DNA from: Pseudomonas fluorescens
GTDB lineage: Bacteria; Pseudomonadota; Gammaproteobacteria; Pseudomonadales; Pseudomonadaceae
Length of the DNA stretch: 64,000 nucleotides
Assembly (NCBI RefSeq): GCF_002022275.1
Contig: NZ_MSDF01000016.1
Span: 2,301 to 66,300 of the forward strand
Direction: 5' to 3'
Shown: one piece after another, positions 35,664 through 44,505 of the stretch
How positions within the stretch are numbered: position 1 is the stretch's first letter
How the letters are laid out: each line of letters opens with the position of its first letter
Program-made: the position numbers and the translations under genes
Notes under the pieces: generated by a model
What the model was told of the DNA's origin: nothing
Database searches by the model: none
What the model saw: the letters and a program-made list of their open reading frames with translations, nothing else

Positions 35664-36258
35664 CCTGGTGGCCCCGACGGCGAGCATCACTCGCCGTCAG
35701 CGCGAGGCACGCAACGGGCATCGCGGCGTGGCGATCCTGCTCACGGGGTTGCCTGCTTCGGGCAAATCGACCCTGGCCCAGGGGCTGCAAGCGGCGCTGT
35801 TCGAGGGCGGCCGACACAGCCTGGTGCTCGACGGTGATGCCTTGCGCGGCGGCCTCAACAAAGACCTGGGGTTTGCCGACAGCGACCGGGTGGAAAACAT
35901 CCGCCGCGCCAGTGAACTGGCGGCGTTGTTGGTGGAGAACGGGCAAATCGTGGTCCTTGCGATGATCGCGCCGCTGGTTGAGCTGCGCGCGATATTTGCC
36001 GAGCGCCTGGGCGCCGACTATCGGGAGGTGTGGTGCAGTGCGTCATTGGCCGTGTGCGAACGGCGCGACCCCAAAGGGCACTACGCCCGTGCGCGCCGGG
36101 GCGACTTGCCGGGGTTCACCGGCATTGGTTCGCCTTACGAGCCACCGCCGCATGCGTCGCTGGTGCTCGATACCGGCGCGCTGTCGGCGCAACAGTGCGT
36201 CGAGCAATTGCTGGCGTGGCTGGCGCCTGGGTTAGACTCGGGGAAACCGTCTGAGTAG
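35647..36258 (+). CDS. Adenylylsulfate (APS) kinase, CysC-like
   Basis: Phosphorylates APS to PAPS with ATP, giving the sulfate donor used by the sulfotransferase at 25261. About 203 residues: P-loop GLPASGKSTLAQGL, then VLDGDALRGGLNKDLGFADS and DRVENIRRASELAALL, the typical CysC core, and LPGFTGIGSPYEPP near the C-terminus. The start is uncertain: GTG 35647 (overlapping the TolC-like gene by 17 bases) or GTG 35668, neither with a clear ribosome site. The usual assimilatory copy (cysNC) is not here, so this looks like a dedicated copy. The family assignment is firm; the dedicated role is inferred. Confidence 0.88.
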   Translation: MPSPSNLVAPTASITRRQREARNGHRGVAILLTGLPASGKSTLAQGLQAALFEGGRHSLVLDGDALRGGLNKDLGFADSDRVENIRRASELAALLVENGQIVVLAMIAPLVELRAIFAERLGADYREVWCSASLAVCERRDPKGHYARARRGDLPGFTGIGSPYEPPPHASLVLDTGALSAQQCVEQLLAWLAPGLDSGKPSE

Positions 36259-36267
36259 GAACCCGCC

Positions 36268-36513
36268 ATGGAATCGCCAGTGCACAGCTTGCCGTCCCTC
36301 TTCAAGCAGCTCGGGTTGCCGGATGATCCGGTGAGCATTGAGAGGTTTTTGGCGGTGCATTCGCCGCTCAAGCCGGAGCTGAAATTAGCCGATGCGTTTT
36401 TCTGGACGCCCAGTCAGAAAGCTTTCTTGCGCGAGGGCATTCGGGACGATGCGGATTGGGCGGAAGTGGTGGATGAGTTGAACGTGTTGTTGCGCCGGGG
36501 GCGAGCGGGGTGA
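36268..36513 (+). CDS. DUF2789 family small protein
   Basis: Protein of 81 residues (MESPVHSLPSLFKQLGLPDD, then HSPLKPELKLADAFFWTPSQ and a C-terminal acidic helix). It matches the DUF2789 family of small soluble proteins common in Pseudomonas; no function is known. It begins 9 bases after the APS kinase stop, so it is probably co-transcribed, but it is found in many genomes without this locus. A REP element follows. Confidence 0.82.
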   Translation: MESPVHSLPSLFKQLGLPDDPVSIERFLAVHSPLKPELKLADAFFWTPSQKAFLREGIRDDADWAEVVDELNVLLRRGRAG

Positions 36514-36544
36514 GCTTTGTCTATCAAGCAACGTGGAACCAAAT

Positions 36545-36632
36545 GTGGGAGCTGGCTTGCCTGCGATGGCGGTGTGTCAGTCGATATCTACCTTGACTGA
36601 ACGACCGCCATCGCAGGCAAGCCAGCTCCCAC
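36545..36632. repeat. REP palindrome (BIME)
   Basis: A perfect 29-base inverted repeat, 36545-36573 with 36604-36632. It has the same GTGGGAGCTGGCTTGCCTGC core as the element at 10284-10370. It lies between the DUF2789 gene and the MarR-controlled efflux operon. Confidence 0.92.
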
Positions 36633-36726
36633 GCTGATTTTGCAATGCTGAAAAATCCACGCTCACGACCAAACCCGCTTTACTTATCTGCAGTACCCAC
36701 CGCCCATCACAAATTTGTTTCAAAAC

Positions 36727-36788
36727 TTGACGACATTGGATCCATCGACCATATTGATAGTTAGCAAACTAACTGTATGCGAACTATC
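36727..36788 (+). promoter_or_regulatory. Promoter with nested MarR-type operator
   Basis: A -35-like TTGACG (36727-36732) and -10-like CATATT (36750-36755) are 17 bases apart. Immediately downstream are two nested perfect inverted repeats: AGTTAG/CTAACT (36759-36764 and 36769-36774) and GATAGTT/AACTATC (36756-36762 and 36782-36788). They end 2 bases before the MarR GTG start, so a bound repressor would block its own promoter. Confidence 0.65.
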
Positions 36789-36790
36789 CA

Positions 36791-37237
36791 GTGTCCCAAT
36801 CCCTCGAACAACTCCAGATGAACCTCAGCAGCAGCATGGTGGTGGGCGCCCGTAACTGGCGCAAAATCTGCCAGACCACGCTGGTGAGCTATGGCATCTC
36901 CGAAGCCTGCGCCGTGCCGTTGTTGATGATCGGCCGCTTGGGCGATGGCGTGCATCAAGTGAAAGTGGCCCAGGCGTCCGGGATGGAAAGCCCGTCACTG
37001 GTGCGCCTGCTCGATCAGTTGTGCGCGGGCGGTTATGTGTGCCGCACCGAAGACGTCCACGACCGCCGCGCCAAGGCCTTGAGCCTCACCGAGCGCGGCC
37101 GCGAGCTGGTACAGGCAGTTGAAGTGCAACTGGTGCGTCTGCGCCAGGAAGTGCTGGCCGACATCGCTCACAGTGACCTGGAAGCTGCGCTGCGCGTACT
37201 GCGCGCCTTCGAAGCGGCCGAGGTGATGAGCTCTTGA
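36791..37237 (+). CDS. MarR-family transcriptional regulator
   Basis: Regulator of 148 residues, probably a repressor of the exporter genes behind it. The winged helix-turn-helix is visible: HQVKVAQASGMESPSLVRLL and the wing RTEDVHDRRAKALSLTERGR, a typical MarR wing with the DxRxK/R pattern. It starts with GTG 36791, directly after the palindromic operator. Its stop overlaps the TTG start of the FUSC gene by 4 bases (TTGA), so regulator and transporter are translationally coupled. Confidence 0.88.
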   Translation: MSQSLEQLQMNLSSSMVVGARNWRKICQTTLVSYGISEACAVPLLMIGRLGDGVHQVKVAQASGMESPSLVRLLDQLCAGGYVCRTEDVHDRRAKALSLTERGRELVQAVEVQLVRLRQEVLADIAHSDLEAALRVLRAFEAAEVMSS

Positions 37238-39312
37238 ACGGCTTTTTTACCGGCATGCCGCCTGCGAAAGACTGGTTCTACGGCGTGCGCACCTTCGCCG
37301 CCTCGATGATCGCCTTGTACATCGCCATGCTCATGCAAATGCCGCGTCCGTATTGGGCGATGGCCACGGTGTATATCGTCTCCAGCCCGTTTGTCGGCCC
37401 CACCAGTTCCAAAGCGTTGTACCGCGCCATCGGCACCTTCATGGGGGCGGCGGCGGCGGTGTTTTTTGTGCCGATGTTCATCCAGACGCCCTACGTGCTG
37501 GTGGTGATCATTGCGCTGTGGACCGGCACGTTGTTGTTTTTGTCGCTGCACCTGCGCACCGCCAACAGCTATGCGCTGATGCTGGCCGGCTACACCTTGC
37601 CGCTGATCGCCTTGCCGGTTGTGGATAACCCGCTGGCGGTGTGGGACGTGGCGGAGGCGCGCACTGAAGAAATCTTCCTCGGCATCGCTGTGGCGGCCGT
37701 GGTGGGCGCAATGTTCTGGCCGCGTCGCCTGATGCCGGTGTTCGATGGCTCGGTGGCCAAGTGGTTTGCCGATGCGCAGGTCTATAGCCAGCGCTTCCTG
37801 ACGCGCAATGTGGACGTCGAAGAAATCAGCACCCTGCGCGGCGGCATGGTCGCCACGTTCAACACCCTTGAATTGATGATCGGCCAGTTATCCCACGAAG
37901 GCGCGCGGCCGCAGACGGTGCGCAATACCAAGGAATTGCGCGGGCGCATGATCCACCTGTTGCCGGTGGTCGATGCGCTCGACGATGCGCTGTACGCCAT
38001 CGAGCACCGCGCGCCGGAGTTTCTTGAGCAGATGGAGCCGATTCTGCAGGCCACCGCCGAGTGGCTTGAAAACACCAGAGACAGCGCGCCGATGGAAAGC
38101 TGGCGCGTCTTGCGCGATCAAGTCGACGCCCTGCAACCCCAAGGCGAAGCGCTGGACGACCGCCACACGTTGCTGTTCTCCAACGCGCTGTATCGCCTCG
38201 GCGAGTGGATCGATTTGTGGCAAGACTGCCGCAGCCTGCAAGCCGCCATTCAGTGTGAAAGCCAGGACGCCTGGCGCGCCGTGTATCGCCATTGGCGCCT
38301 GGGCCGGCTCACGCCGTTTCTCGACCGTGGCATGATGTTCTATTCAGCGTTTTCCACCGTCACCGCGATCATCGTCGCGTCGGTGCTGTGGATTTTGCTG
38401 GGCTGGACCGACGGCGGCAGCGCGGTGATTCTGGCCGCAGTGGCCTGCAGCTTTTTCGCTTCGATGGACGACCCTGCGCCGCAGATTTACCGGTTCTTTT
38501 TCTGGACCGCCATGTCGGTGCTGCTCGCCAGCCTCTACCTGTTTCTGGTACTGCCCAACCTGCACGACTTCCCGATGCTGGTGCTGGCGTTTGCCGTGCC
38601 GTTTATCTGCATCGGCACGCTCACCGTGCAGCCGCGCTTCTACCTCGGCATGCTGCTGACGCTGGTGAACACCTCGTCTTTTATCAGCATCCAGGGCGCC
38701 TACGACGCCGACTTCCTCAACTTCGCCAACGTCAACCTGGCCGGGCCTGTGGGCTTGTTGTTTGCCTTTATCTGGACGTTGATCGCGCGGCCCTTCGGCG
38801 CTGAATTGGCCGCCAAGCGCCTGACCCGTTTCAGCTGGCGCGACATCGTCAGTTTGACCGAGCCTGCGACCCTGGCCGAACACCGGCACATGGCCGTGCA
38901 AATGCTCGACCGCCTGATGCAGCACCTGCCGCGTCTGGCCTTGATCAATCAGGACACCGGCAGCGCCCTGCGCGATTTGCGTGTGGCGCTGAACCTGCTC
39001 GACTTGCTGGCCTACTCGCCACGCATCTACGGCGTGCCGCGGGTGTTGCTCAACCAGGTTGTGGAAGGCGTCGGCGGCTATTTCAAAGCCTGCCTGAAGG
39101 CAGGTGAACGCTTGCCCGCGCCGAGCGGTCTGCTGATGACCCTGGACCGCACGCGTCGCGCCCTCAATGGCCAGGGCCTGCAAAACGAAGATGACACCCG
39201 CCTGCACCTGCTGCACGCACTCGCTGGTTTGCGCCTGTCGTTGTTGCCCGGCGTGGAATTTATCGGCGGCGCCGAGATGGAAGCGCCGCTGCCTGATGGA
39301 GCGCCTTTATGA
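37234..39312 (+). CDS. FUSC/AaeB-family inner membrane exporter
   Basis: Membrane protein of 692 residues in two halves, each with a membrane bundle (about 20-165 and 375-515) followed by a cytoplasmic helical domain, the architecture of the aromatic acid exporter AaeB and other FUSC proteins. The N-terminal segment (RPYWAMATVYIVSSPFVGPT) is characteristic. The start is TTG 37234 overlapping the MarR stop; ATG 37255 is an alternative. The next gene overlaps by 4 bases. With the DUF1656 protein, the adaptor and the OprM-like protein it makes a complete efflux system, possibly for aromatic or hydroxycinnamic acids. Confidence 0.88.
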   Translation: MNGFFTGMPPAKDWFYGVRTFAASMIALYIAMLMQMPRPYWAMATVYIVSSPFVGPTSSKALYRAIGTFMGAAAAVFFVPMFIQTPYVLVVIIALWTGTLLFLSLHLRTANSYALMLAGYTLPLIALPVVDNPLAVWDVAEARTEEIFLGIAVAAVVGAMFWPRRLMPVFDGSVAKWFADAQVYSQRFLTRNVDVEEISTLRGGMVATFNTLELMIGQLSHEGARPQTVRNTKELRGRMIHLLPVVDALDDALYAIEHRAPEFLEQMEPILQATAEWLENTRDSAPMESWRVLRDQVDALQPQGEALDDRHTLLFSNALYRLGEWIDLWQDCRSLQAAIQCESQDAWRAVYRHWRLGRLTPFLDRGMMFYSAFSTVTAIIVASVLWILLGWTDGGSAVILAAVACSFFASMDDPAPQIYRFFFWTAMSVLLASLYLFLVLPNLHDFPMLVLAFAVPFICIGTLTVQPRFYLGMLLTLVNTSSFISIQGAYDADFLNFANVNLAGPVGLLFAFIWTLIARPFGAELAAKRLTRFSWRDIVSLTEPATLAEHRHMAVQMLDRLMQHLPRLALINQDTGSALRDLRVALNLLDLLAYSPRIYGVPRVLLNQVVEGVGGYFKACLKAGERLPAPSGLLMTLDRTRRALNGQGLQNEDDTRLHLLHALAGLRLSLLPGVEFIGGAEMEAPLPDGAPL

Positions 39313-39518
39313 TCGGTGATCTGGACATCAGCGGGGTATTCCTGCCCACGCTGCTGGTGCTAATGGGCATTACGTACGTGTTGTTTCTGGTGGTGCACGG
39401 GCTGTTGACGCGCATTCACTTCTATCGCCTGGTCTGGCACCGGGCATTGTTCAATGTGGGGCTCTACGCGCTGTTGCTGGGCGCGGTGGACTCACTCAGT
39501 CGATACCTGATGACATGA
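39309..39518 (+). CDS. DUF1656 (AaeX-like) small membrane protein
   Basis: Protein of 69 residues with two transmembrane helices (FLPTLLVLMGITYVLFLVVH and a second near FNVGLYALLLGAV). It starts MIGDLDISGVFLP, the usual opening of DUF1656/AaeX proteins, which lie between FUSC and adaptor genes. It overlaps both neighbours by 4 bases (ATGA). Its role in the pump is unknown. Confidence 0.88.
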   Translation: MIGDLDISGVFLPTLLVLMGITYVLFLVVHGLLTRIHFYRLVWHRALFNVGLYALLLGAVDSLSRYLMT

Positions 39519-40405
39519 AAAAACCTTTTTTGACCATTGGCCGTGTCGTCCTGACGCTGTTGATCGTGACGTTTGCGGTCGTCGTTGTGTGGCGCATGGT
39601 CATGTACTACATGTTTGCCCCGTGGACCCGTGACGGGCACATCCGTGCCGACATCGTGCAGATCGCCCCGGACGTGTCCGGGCTGATCCAGCAGGTGGAT
39701 GTGCGCGACAACCAGCTCGTAACCAAGGGCCAGGTGCTGTTCGCCGTCGACCAGGACCGCTTCAAGCTGGCCCTGCGTCAGGCCCAAGCCGCCGTGGCCG
39801 ACCGCCAGGAAACCCTGGCCCAGGCCAGCCGCGAGTACAAGCGTAACCGTGGCCTGGGCAACCTGGTGCCGAGCGAGCAACTGGAAGAAAGCCAGTCCCG
39901 CGTGGCGCGTGCTCAATCGGCGTTGGCCGAGGCGCAAGTGACGGTGGACGCGGCCCAGCTCAACCTCGACCGCTCGGTGATTCGCAGCCCGGTAGACGGC
40001 TACGTCAACGACCGCGCGCCGCGTGCCCAGGAATTCGTCACCGCAGGGCGCCCGGTGTTGTCGGTGGTGGACAGCAATTCCTTCCATATCGACGGCTACT
40101 TCGAAGAAACCAAGCTCGACGGCATTCATGTCGGCATGGCCGTGGATATCCGCGTGATCGGCGACAATGCGCGCCTGCGCGGCCATGTGCAGAGCATCGT
40201 CGCCGGTATCGAAGACCGCGACCGCAGCAGCGGCTCCAACCTGTTGCCCAACGTCAACCCGGCATTCAGCTGGGTGCGCCTGGCCCAGCGGATCCCGGTG
40301 CGCATTGCGTTTGATGATGTACCGGCGGACTTTCGCATGATCGCCGGGCGCACGGCCACGGTGTCGATCATCGGCGATAAGGTCAAAGACGGAGAGAAAC
40401 CATGA
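39515..40405 (+). CDS. AaeA-like HlyD-family adaptor
   Basis: Periplasmic adaptor of 296 residues with an N-terminal membrane helix (VVLTLLIVTFAVVVVWRMV). It has the adaptor motif APWTRDGHIRADIVQIAPDV typical of AaeA, lipoyl halves (DVSGLIQQVDVRDNQLV and IRSPVDGYVNDRA), a helical hairpin at about 85-150 and a beta-barrel end. It is coupled on both sides by 4-base overlaps. It works with the FUSC exporter and the OprM-like channel downstream. Confidence 0.9.
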   Translation: MKKPFLTIGRVVLTLLIVTFAVVVVWRMVMYYMFAPWTRDGHIRADIVQIAPDVSGLIQQVDVRDNQLVTKGQVLFAVDQDRFKLALRQAQAAVADRQETLAQASREYKRNRGLGNLVPSEQLEESQSRVARAQSALAEAQVTVDAAQLNLDRSVIRSPVDGYVNDRAPRAQEFVTAGRPVLSVVDSNSFHIDGYFEETKLDGIHVGMAVDIRVIGDNARLRGHVQSIVAGIEDRDRSSGSNLLPNVNPAFSWVRLAQRIPVRIAFDDVPADFRMIAGRTATVSIIGDKVKDGEKP

Positions 40406-41844
40406 AGCGGCTTCTGGCAACCGCTGCGTTGGGGTTGTTGCTGTCGGCCTGCCAAGTGGTGGGCCCGGATTACAAGCTGCCGGAAAAGTCCGCCGTGAAC
40501 CGTGGCGACCTGCAAGGCCAGCTCGCGGGCGAGGGCAACAATGTGGTGTCGGCGCCAGTGCCGGCGGACTGGTGGAAGCTCTACAAAGACCCGCGTCTGG
40601 ATGAGCTGGTGCGCCAGGCCATGGCCTCCAACACCGACCTGCGCGTGGCCGCCGCCAACCTGCAGCGCGCGCGTTATCAGACCGAACAAGCTGAATCCGC
40701 AGGCGGCTGGAGTGTCGGCGCCAAGGCCGAAGCCCAGCGCCTGCAGGAATCCGGCGAAGCCTATCTGCTCACGGAAAAAGTCCCGGTGGCCAACATCGGC
40801 AGCGCGAGCATTACCACCTCTTACCAGTTCGACCTGTTCGGCACCTTGCAGCGCGGCATCGAAAGCGCCCACGCCAGTGCTGACGCGGCTCAAGCGGCCG
40901 CCGATATCGCGCGCATCACGCTGGTGGCAGATGTGGTGCGTTCTTACACCCAGGTGTGCGCGGCCAACGAGGAGCTGGCGATTGCCAACGAATCCCTCGA
41001 CCTGCAAGCCCAGAGCACCAAATTGACCCAACGCCTGCGCGACGCCGGGCGTGGCGATGAAACCCAGGTCACGCGGTCGCAAACCCAATACAAATCCCTG
41101 CGCGCCGACATGCCGCGCTACGAGGCTGCGCGTCAGGCCGGGCTGTTCCGCCTGTCGATGCTGTTGGCCAAGCCGCTGGATCAATTACCCGCGGGCACCG
41201 GCACCTGCGCTGAGCTGCCGCACATCGCCCAGTTGTTGCCGGTGGGCGACGGCGCGACGCTGCTCAAGCGCCGCCCCGACGTGCGCCAGGCCGAACGCCA
41301 ATTGGCGGCAGCCACCGCGCGTATCGGCGTGGCCACCGGCGCGTTGTACCCGGACATCAGCATCGGCGCCACCGTGGGCACCGTCGGTATTTTGGGCGAC
41401 CTGGGTACGCCCGCCACCAACCGCTGGGGCTTTGGCCCGCTGATCAGTTGGACCGTGCCGACCAACGGCGCCCGCGCGCGCATCCACGAAGCCGAAGCCG
41501 CGACCCAAGGCGCGCTGGCGCACTTCGACGGTGTGGTGCTCAACGCCATCCGCGAAACCCAGACCGGCCTGGCGCAGTACACCGCCCAGTTGCAGCGTCG
41601 CGATGCGCTGGCCGATGCCGGTGAGTCGGCCAAGGAAGCGTCGGAGCAGACGCACCGCTTCTTCCAGGCCGGCCGCGCGTCGTTCCTGGCCGACCTGCAA
41701 GCGACCCGCACCTACACCGACGTGCGCGCGCAGCTGGCGGCCGCGAACACTCAGGTTGCCATGAGCCAGATCGATCTGTTCCTCGCCTTGGGCGGCGGCT
41801 GGGAAAGCGGACGAACGCAAGCGTCACAGCCCGGCAAACCCTGA
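40402..41844 (+). CDS. OprM/NodT-family outer membrane efflux lipoprotein
   Basis: Outer membrane channel of 480 residues. The lipoprotein signal MKRLLATAALGLLLSACQVV has the lipobox LSAC, and two TolC repeats follow with the family signatures SYQFDLFGTLQRGIE and LLKRRPDVRQAERQL. The start overlaps the adaptor stop by 4 bases, so marR-FUSC-DUF1656-adaptor-channel form one coupled operon. It is a paralogue of the channel gene at 13098. Confidence 0.9.
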   Translation: MKRLLATAALGLLLSACQVVGPDYKLPEKSAVNRGDLQGQLAGEGNNVVSAPVPADWWKLYKDPRLDELVRQAMASNTDLRVAAANLQRARYQTEQAESAGGWSVGAKAEAQRLQESGEAYLLTEKVPVANIGSASITTSYQFDLFGTLQRGIESAHASADAAQAAADIARITLVADVVRSYTQVCAANEELAIANESLDLQAQSTKLTQRLRDAGRGDETQVTRSQTQYKSLRADMPRYEAARQAGLFRLSMLLAKPLDQLPAGTGTCAELPHIAQLLPVGDGATLLKRRPDVRQAERQLAAATARIGVATGALYPDISIGATVGTVGILGDLGTPATNRWGFGPLISWTVPTNGARARIHEAEAATQGALAHFDGVVLNAIRETQTGLAQYTAQLQRRDALADAGESAKEASEQTHRFFQAGRASFLADLQATRTYTDVRAQLAAANTQVAMSQIDLFLALGGGWESGRTQASQPGKP

Positions 41845-41925
41845 GCGAAACGCTATGCTTGGTCAGGTGAGGCGCCGTGACGCTTCATCTGACACTGCTC
41901 GCGTTTGCTCATGGGGATTCCAATA

Positions 41926-42558
41926 ATGAAAAACCCTTATGCTCCCGCTTTCTGGTGCGTGTTCTTCGCACTGGTGTTGTTATCGGCTGCCTATTTCTAC
42001 GGCGTCATGCTCGCTCACCAAATCGACAAGGCCATGGTGTTTCTCGACAGCGCCTGCCTGGTGATCGGCACCCTGTCCATCGGCGTGGTCGCCTGGGCGT
42101 CTTATCAAAACCAACGGGTGAAGCGGCGCTTGCTTGAACAAGGCAAGACCCGCGTGGCGATCTGGGACACCAAGGTGGCGCTGCGCCGCGTCGAAACCGT
42201 GTTCGACCGCTATTTCTGGGGCAGCTACTGGCAGCCTGGACGAACGTTTCAGGAAGTCATGGGCGAACTCACCGGCACGCCCCTGGAAAAAAGCCTCGAA
42301 GCCCTGAAAAAACAATGTGTATTGCTCGATCAGCAGGTCGCCGAGGGCAGGCATTGGCTGAATAACGCGCGGGAATTATCCGACGTCGCCAACCAGATGG
42401 CGCGCGAACGCTACCAGCTGGACTTCTGCGACCCCAAGGCCGACACCCCGGGCAATGCCGTGATTCACCGCGAGTTTGAGGTGCTGGTGTACACCTGGAC
42501 GGCACGCCTGAAGAGTTTTGATCATCAGCTCGATGAGATTGAAACCGAGTATTCCTGA
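41926..42558 (+). CDS. Uncharacterised inner membrane protein
   Basis: Protein of 210 residues with two N-terminal transmembrane helices (FWCVFFALVLLSAAYFYGVM and SACLVIGTLSIGVVAWASY) and a soluble, probably helical C-terminal domain (residues about 75-210) with many Arg, Glu and Leu. I do not recognise a family. ATG 41926 is used because GGGGAT lies upstream and the TTG at 41905 is weaker. It stands alone between the efflux operon and the YdgA-like gene. Confidence 0.7.
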   Translation: MKNPYAPAFWCVFFALVLLSAAYFYGVMLAHQIDKAMVFLDSACLVIGTLSIGVVAWASYQNQRVKRRLLEQGKTRVAIWDTKVALRRVETVFDRYFWGSYWQPGRTFQEVMGELTGTPLEKSLEALKKQCVLLDQQVAEGRHWLNNARELSDVANQMARERYQLDFCDPKADTPGNAVIHREFEVLVYTWTARLKSFDHQLDEIETEYS

Positions 42559-42717
42559 GCCGCGAGGTGAACCAACTGCCGACCTTGCCCCTCTGAAAAG
42601 CTGGGCCGTTTCCGGCCGCGAGTGCTAATCTTCCCCCGTTTTCGGCGGGCTTGAGCCAACCCCCTCAGGGTTCAAGGAAGACAGCCCACTTCTCACAGGA
42701 TTTGATCAGGTCACTTC

Positions 42718-44214
42718 ATGAATAAGCCAGCAGTTGTTTTCTTGGGTTTTGTTGTCGCCATCGGTGCCGTCAGTGCAGGCGGTGCCTGGTACACCGGTAA
42801 ACAGCTGGAGCCGGTCCTGCAAACCGCGATCCAGAACGCCAACAAAGAACTGCAGACCTCCATGGCCGGCGTCGATGGCTCCGTGAGCCTGGAACTGGTG
42901 TCCCTGGACCGTGGCCTGTTCAGCAGCACCGCCCACTACCGCCTGAAAGGGCAAGGCAGTGTGTTCGGTGAAGACAACCCGAACCCGGAACTGCTGTTCG
43001 TCGACCATATCGAACACGGCCCGCTGCCGTTCTCGCGCCTGGTGTCGCTCAAATGGCTGCCGGTCATGGCTACCAGTCACTACGAACTGGAAAAGAACGC
43101 CACCACTGAAAAATGGTTCGCCGCCAGCAAAGACGTGTCGCCGCTCAAGGGCGTGGCCAACATTGGCTACAACCGTTCGGTCAACGGCAACGTCGAGCTG
43201 CTGCCTCTGGAGTTCAAGGACGACAAGTCCTCGGTCAGCTTCAGTGGCGCCAACCTGGACTTCGACGGCACCGCCGAAGGCCAGAAGGTCAAGGCTGAGG
43301 GCTTCATGAACAGCCTCAAGGTCTCGGTAATCGATGCCAACGGCGCGCCGTTCGACGCCGAACTGTCTGGCCTGACCATTGCCAGCAACCTGGAAAAATC
43401 CGCCTTTGGTTTCTACACCGGGCAAAACACGGTTGAGCTGACTGACACCAAGGTCACCTTCGGCCCGCAGAAAGCCGTGCTGACCCTCAAGGGCTTCGAG
43501 CAGAAAGACTCCAGCGACATCAAAGACAACAACCTGGCCGGCCGCGTTGACTACAAGATTGACGAGATTGGTTACCAGGGTAAGCCGGTCGGCTCCGCCG
43601 CCATGGCCCTGAGCATGAAGAATGTCGACATCCCGTCGATGCTGGTGCTGACCAAGCTTTACCAGGACAAGATGCAGCCGGTGCAAGCTGCCGCCGCCGC
43701 CGGCCAGCCGGTGCCTGAGCTGCAACTGACCGAAGCCGAGCAGACCCTCGCCGAAGCCAACGTCAACCAGGCGCTCGCCGCCAAGCCGCAAGTGGCCGTG
43801 GAAAACCTGTCGCTGAAAACCACCCACGGAGAAAGCAAGTTCAACCTGATCCTGGACCTGACCAAGCCGGCCTCCATGGAGCTGCCGCCGGTTGAGCTGG
43901 GCAAGCAAATGGTTGCCCTGCTGGACGCCAACCTGACCCTGTCCAAGCCGATGATTGGCGACGTAGCCGGCCTGCAAGCGCAGGTCGGTGGCGTGACCGA
44001 CCCTAAAGCCATCGAGCAGCAATCGCAGATGGCGGCCGAAATGGTCAGCGGCATGGCGGTGGGTACTCAACTGGCCACCCTGGTGGGTACCGACGTAGTG
44101 TCCAAACTGCACTACGCCAACAATGAAGTGACTTTCAACGGCCAGAAGATGACCGTCGAGCAGTTCCTTAGCTTCATCATGGCCAAAGCCGGTGCAGTCA
44201 GCGGCGCGCAATAA
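42718..44214 (+). CDS. YdgA/DUF945-family protein
   Basis: Periplasmic or inner-membrane-anchored protein of 498 residues. The N-terminal helix (AVVFLGFVVAIGAVSAGGAW) could be a signal anchor. The body alternates strands such as RGLFSSTAHYRLKGQ and VDYKIDEIGYQGKPVGSA, the pattern of the YdgA-like (DUF945) family, with a KLHYANNEVTFNGQKM segment near the end. Members are common in gamma-proteobacteria with no established function. It is monocistronic and followed by a REP element. Confidence 0.85.
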   Translation: MNKPAVVFLGFVVAIGAVSAGGAWYTGKQLEPVLQTAIQNANKELQTSMAGVDGSVSLELVSLDRGLFSSTAHYRLKGQGSVFGEDNPNPELLFVDHIEHGPLPFSRLVSLKWLPVMATSHYELEKNATTEKWFAASKDVSPLKGVANIGYNRSVNGNVELLPLEFKDDKSSVSFSGANLDFDGTAEGQKVKAEGFMNSLKVSVIDANGAPFDAELSGLTIASNLEKSAFGFYTGQNTVELTDTKVTFGPQKAVLTLKGFEQKDSSDIKDNNLAGRVDYKIDEIGYQGKPVGSAAMALSMKNVDIPSMLVLTKLYQDKMQPVQAAAAAGQPVPELQLTEAEQTLAEANVNQALAAKPQVAVENLSLKTTHGESKFNLILDLTKPASMELPPVELGKQMVALLDANLTLSKPMIGDVAGLQAQVGGVTDPKAIEQQSQMAAEMVSGMAVGTQLATLVGTDVVSKLHYANNEVTFNGQKMTVEQFLSFIMAKAGAVSGAQ

Positions 44215-44233
44215 TTGCCCAACCGCTTAACCC

Positions 44234-44322
44234 TGTGGGAGCGGGCTTGCCCGCGATGGCGATGTGTCAGTCAGCACTTGATTGGCTGATAGACCGCCAT
44301 CGCAGGCAAGCCAGCTCCCACA
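44234..44322. repeat. REP palindrome (BIME)
   Basis: Imperfect inverted repeat, 44234-44260 with 44296-44322, of the GTGGGAGCGGGCTTGCCCGC / GCAGGCAAGCCAGCTCCCAC type. The rest of the gap up to 44505 is presumably the pga promoter and leader region; no further element is assigned. Confidence 0.9.
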
Positions 44323-44505
44323 TTTGTTTGTTTTCAGCCCACCAGCCAATTCTGAACAATTGTTCCGATTTGAGCATCCCCCTACATTCCTAAGGGATAG
44401 TTCCTACAGGAAAGCTTGGCCGGGTCACTAGACGCCGGCACCCTGATGCGTAGTGCTCAGGGCCACCCATCGTTACAGCTTTCCTTGTGTAAGGAAGCTC
44501 ACGAT

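Noticed and set aside
42706..44211. 501-residue minus-strand open frame opposite the YdgA-like gene
   Set aside because: Antisense shadow of the same length as the real gene, typical of GC-rich codon bias.
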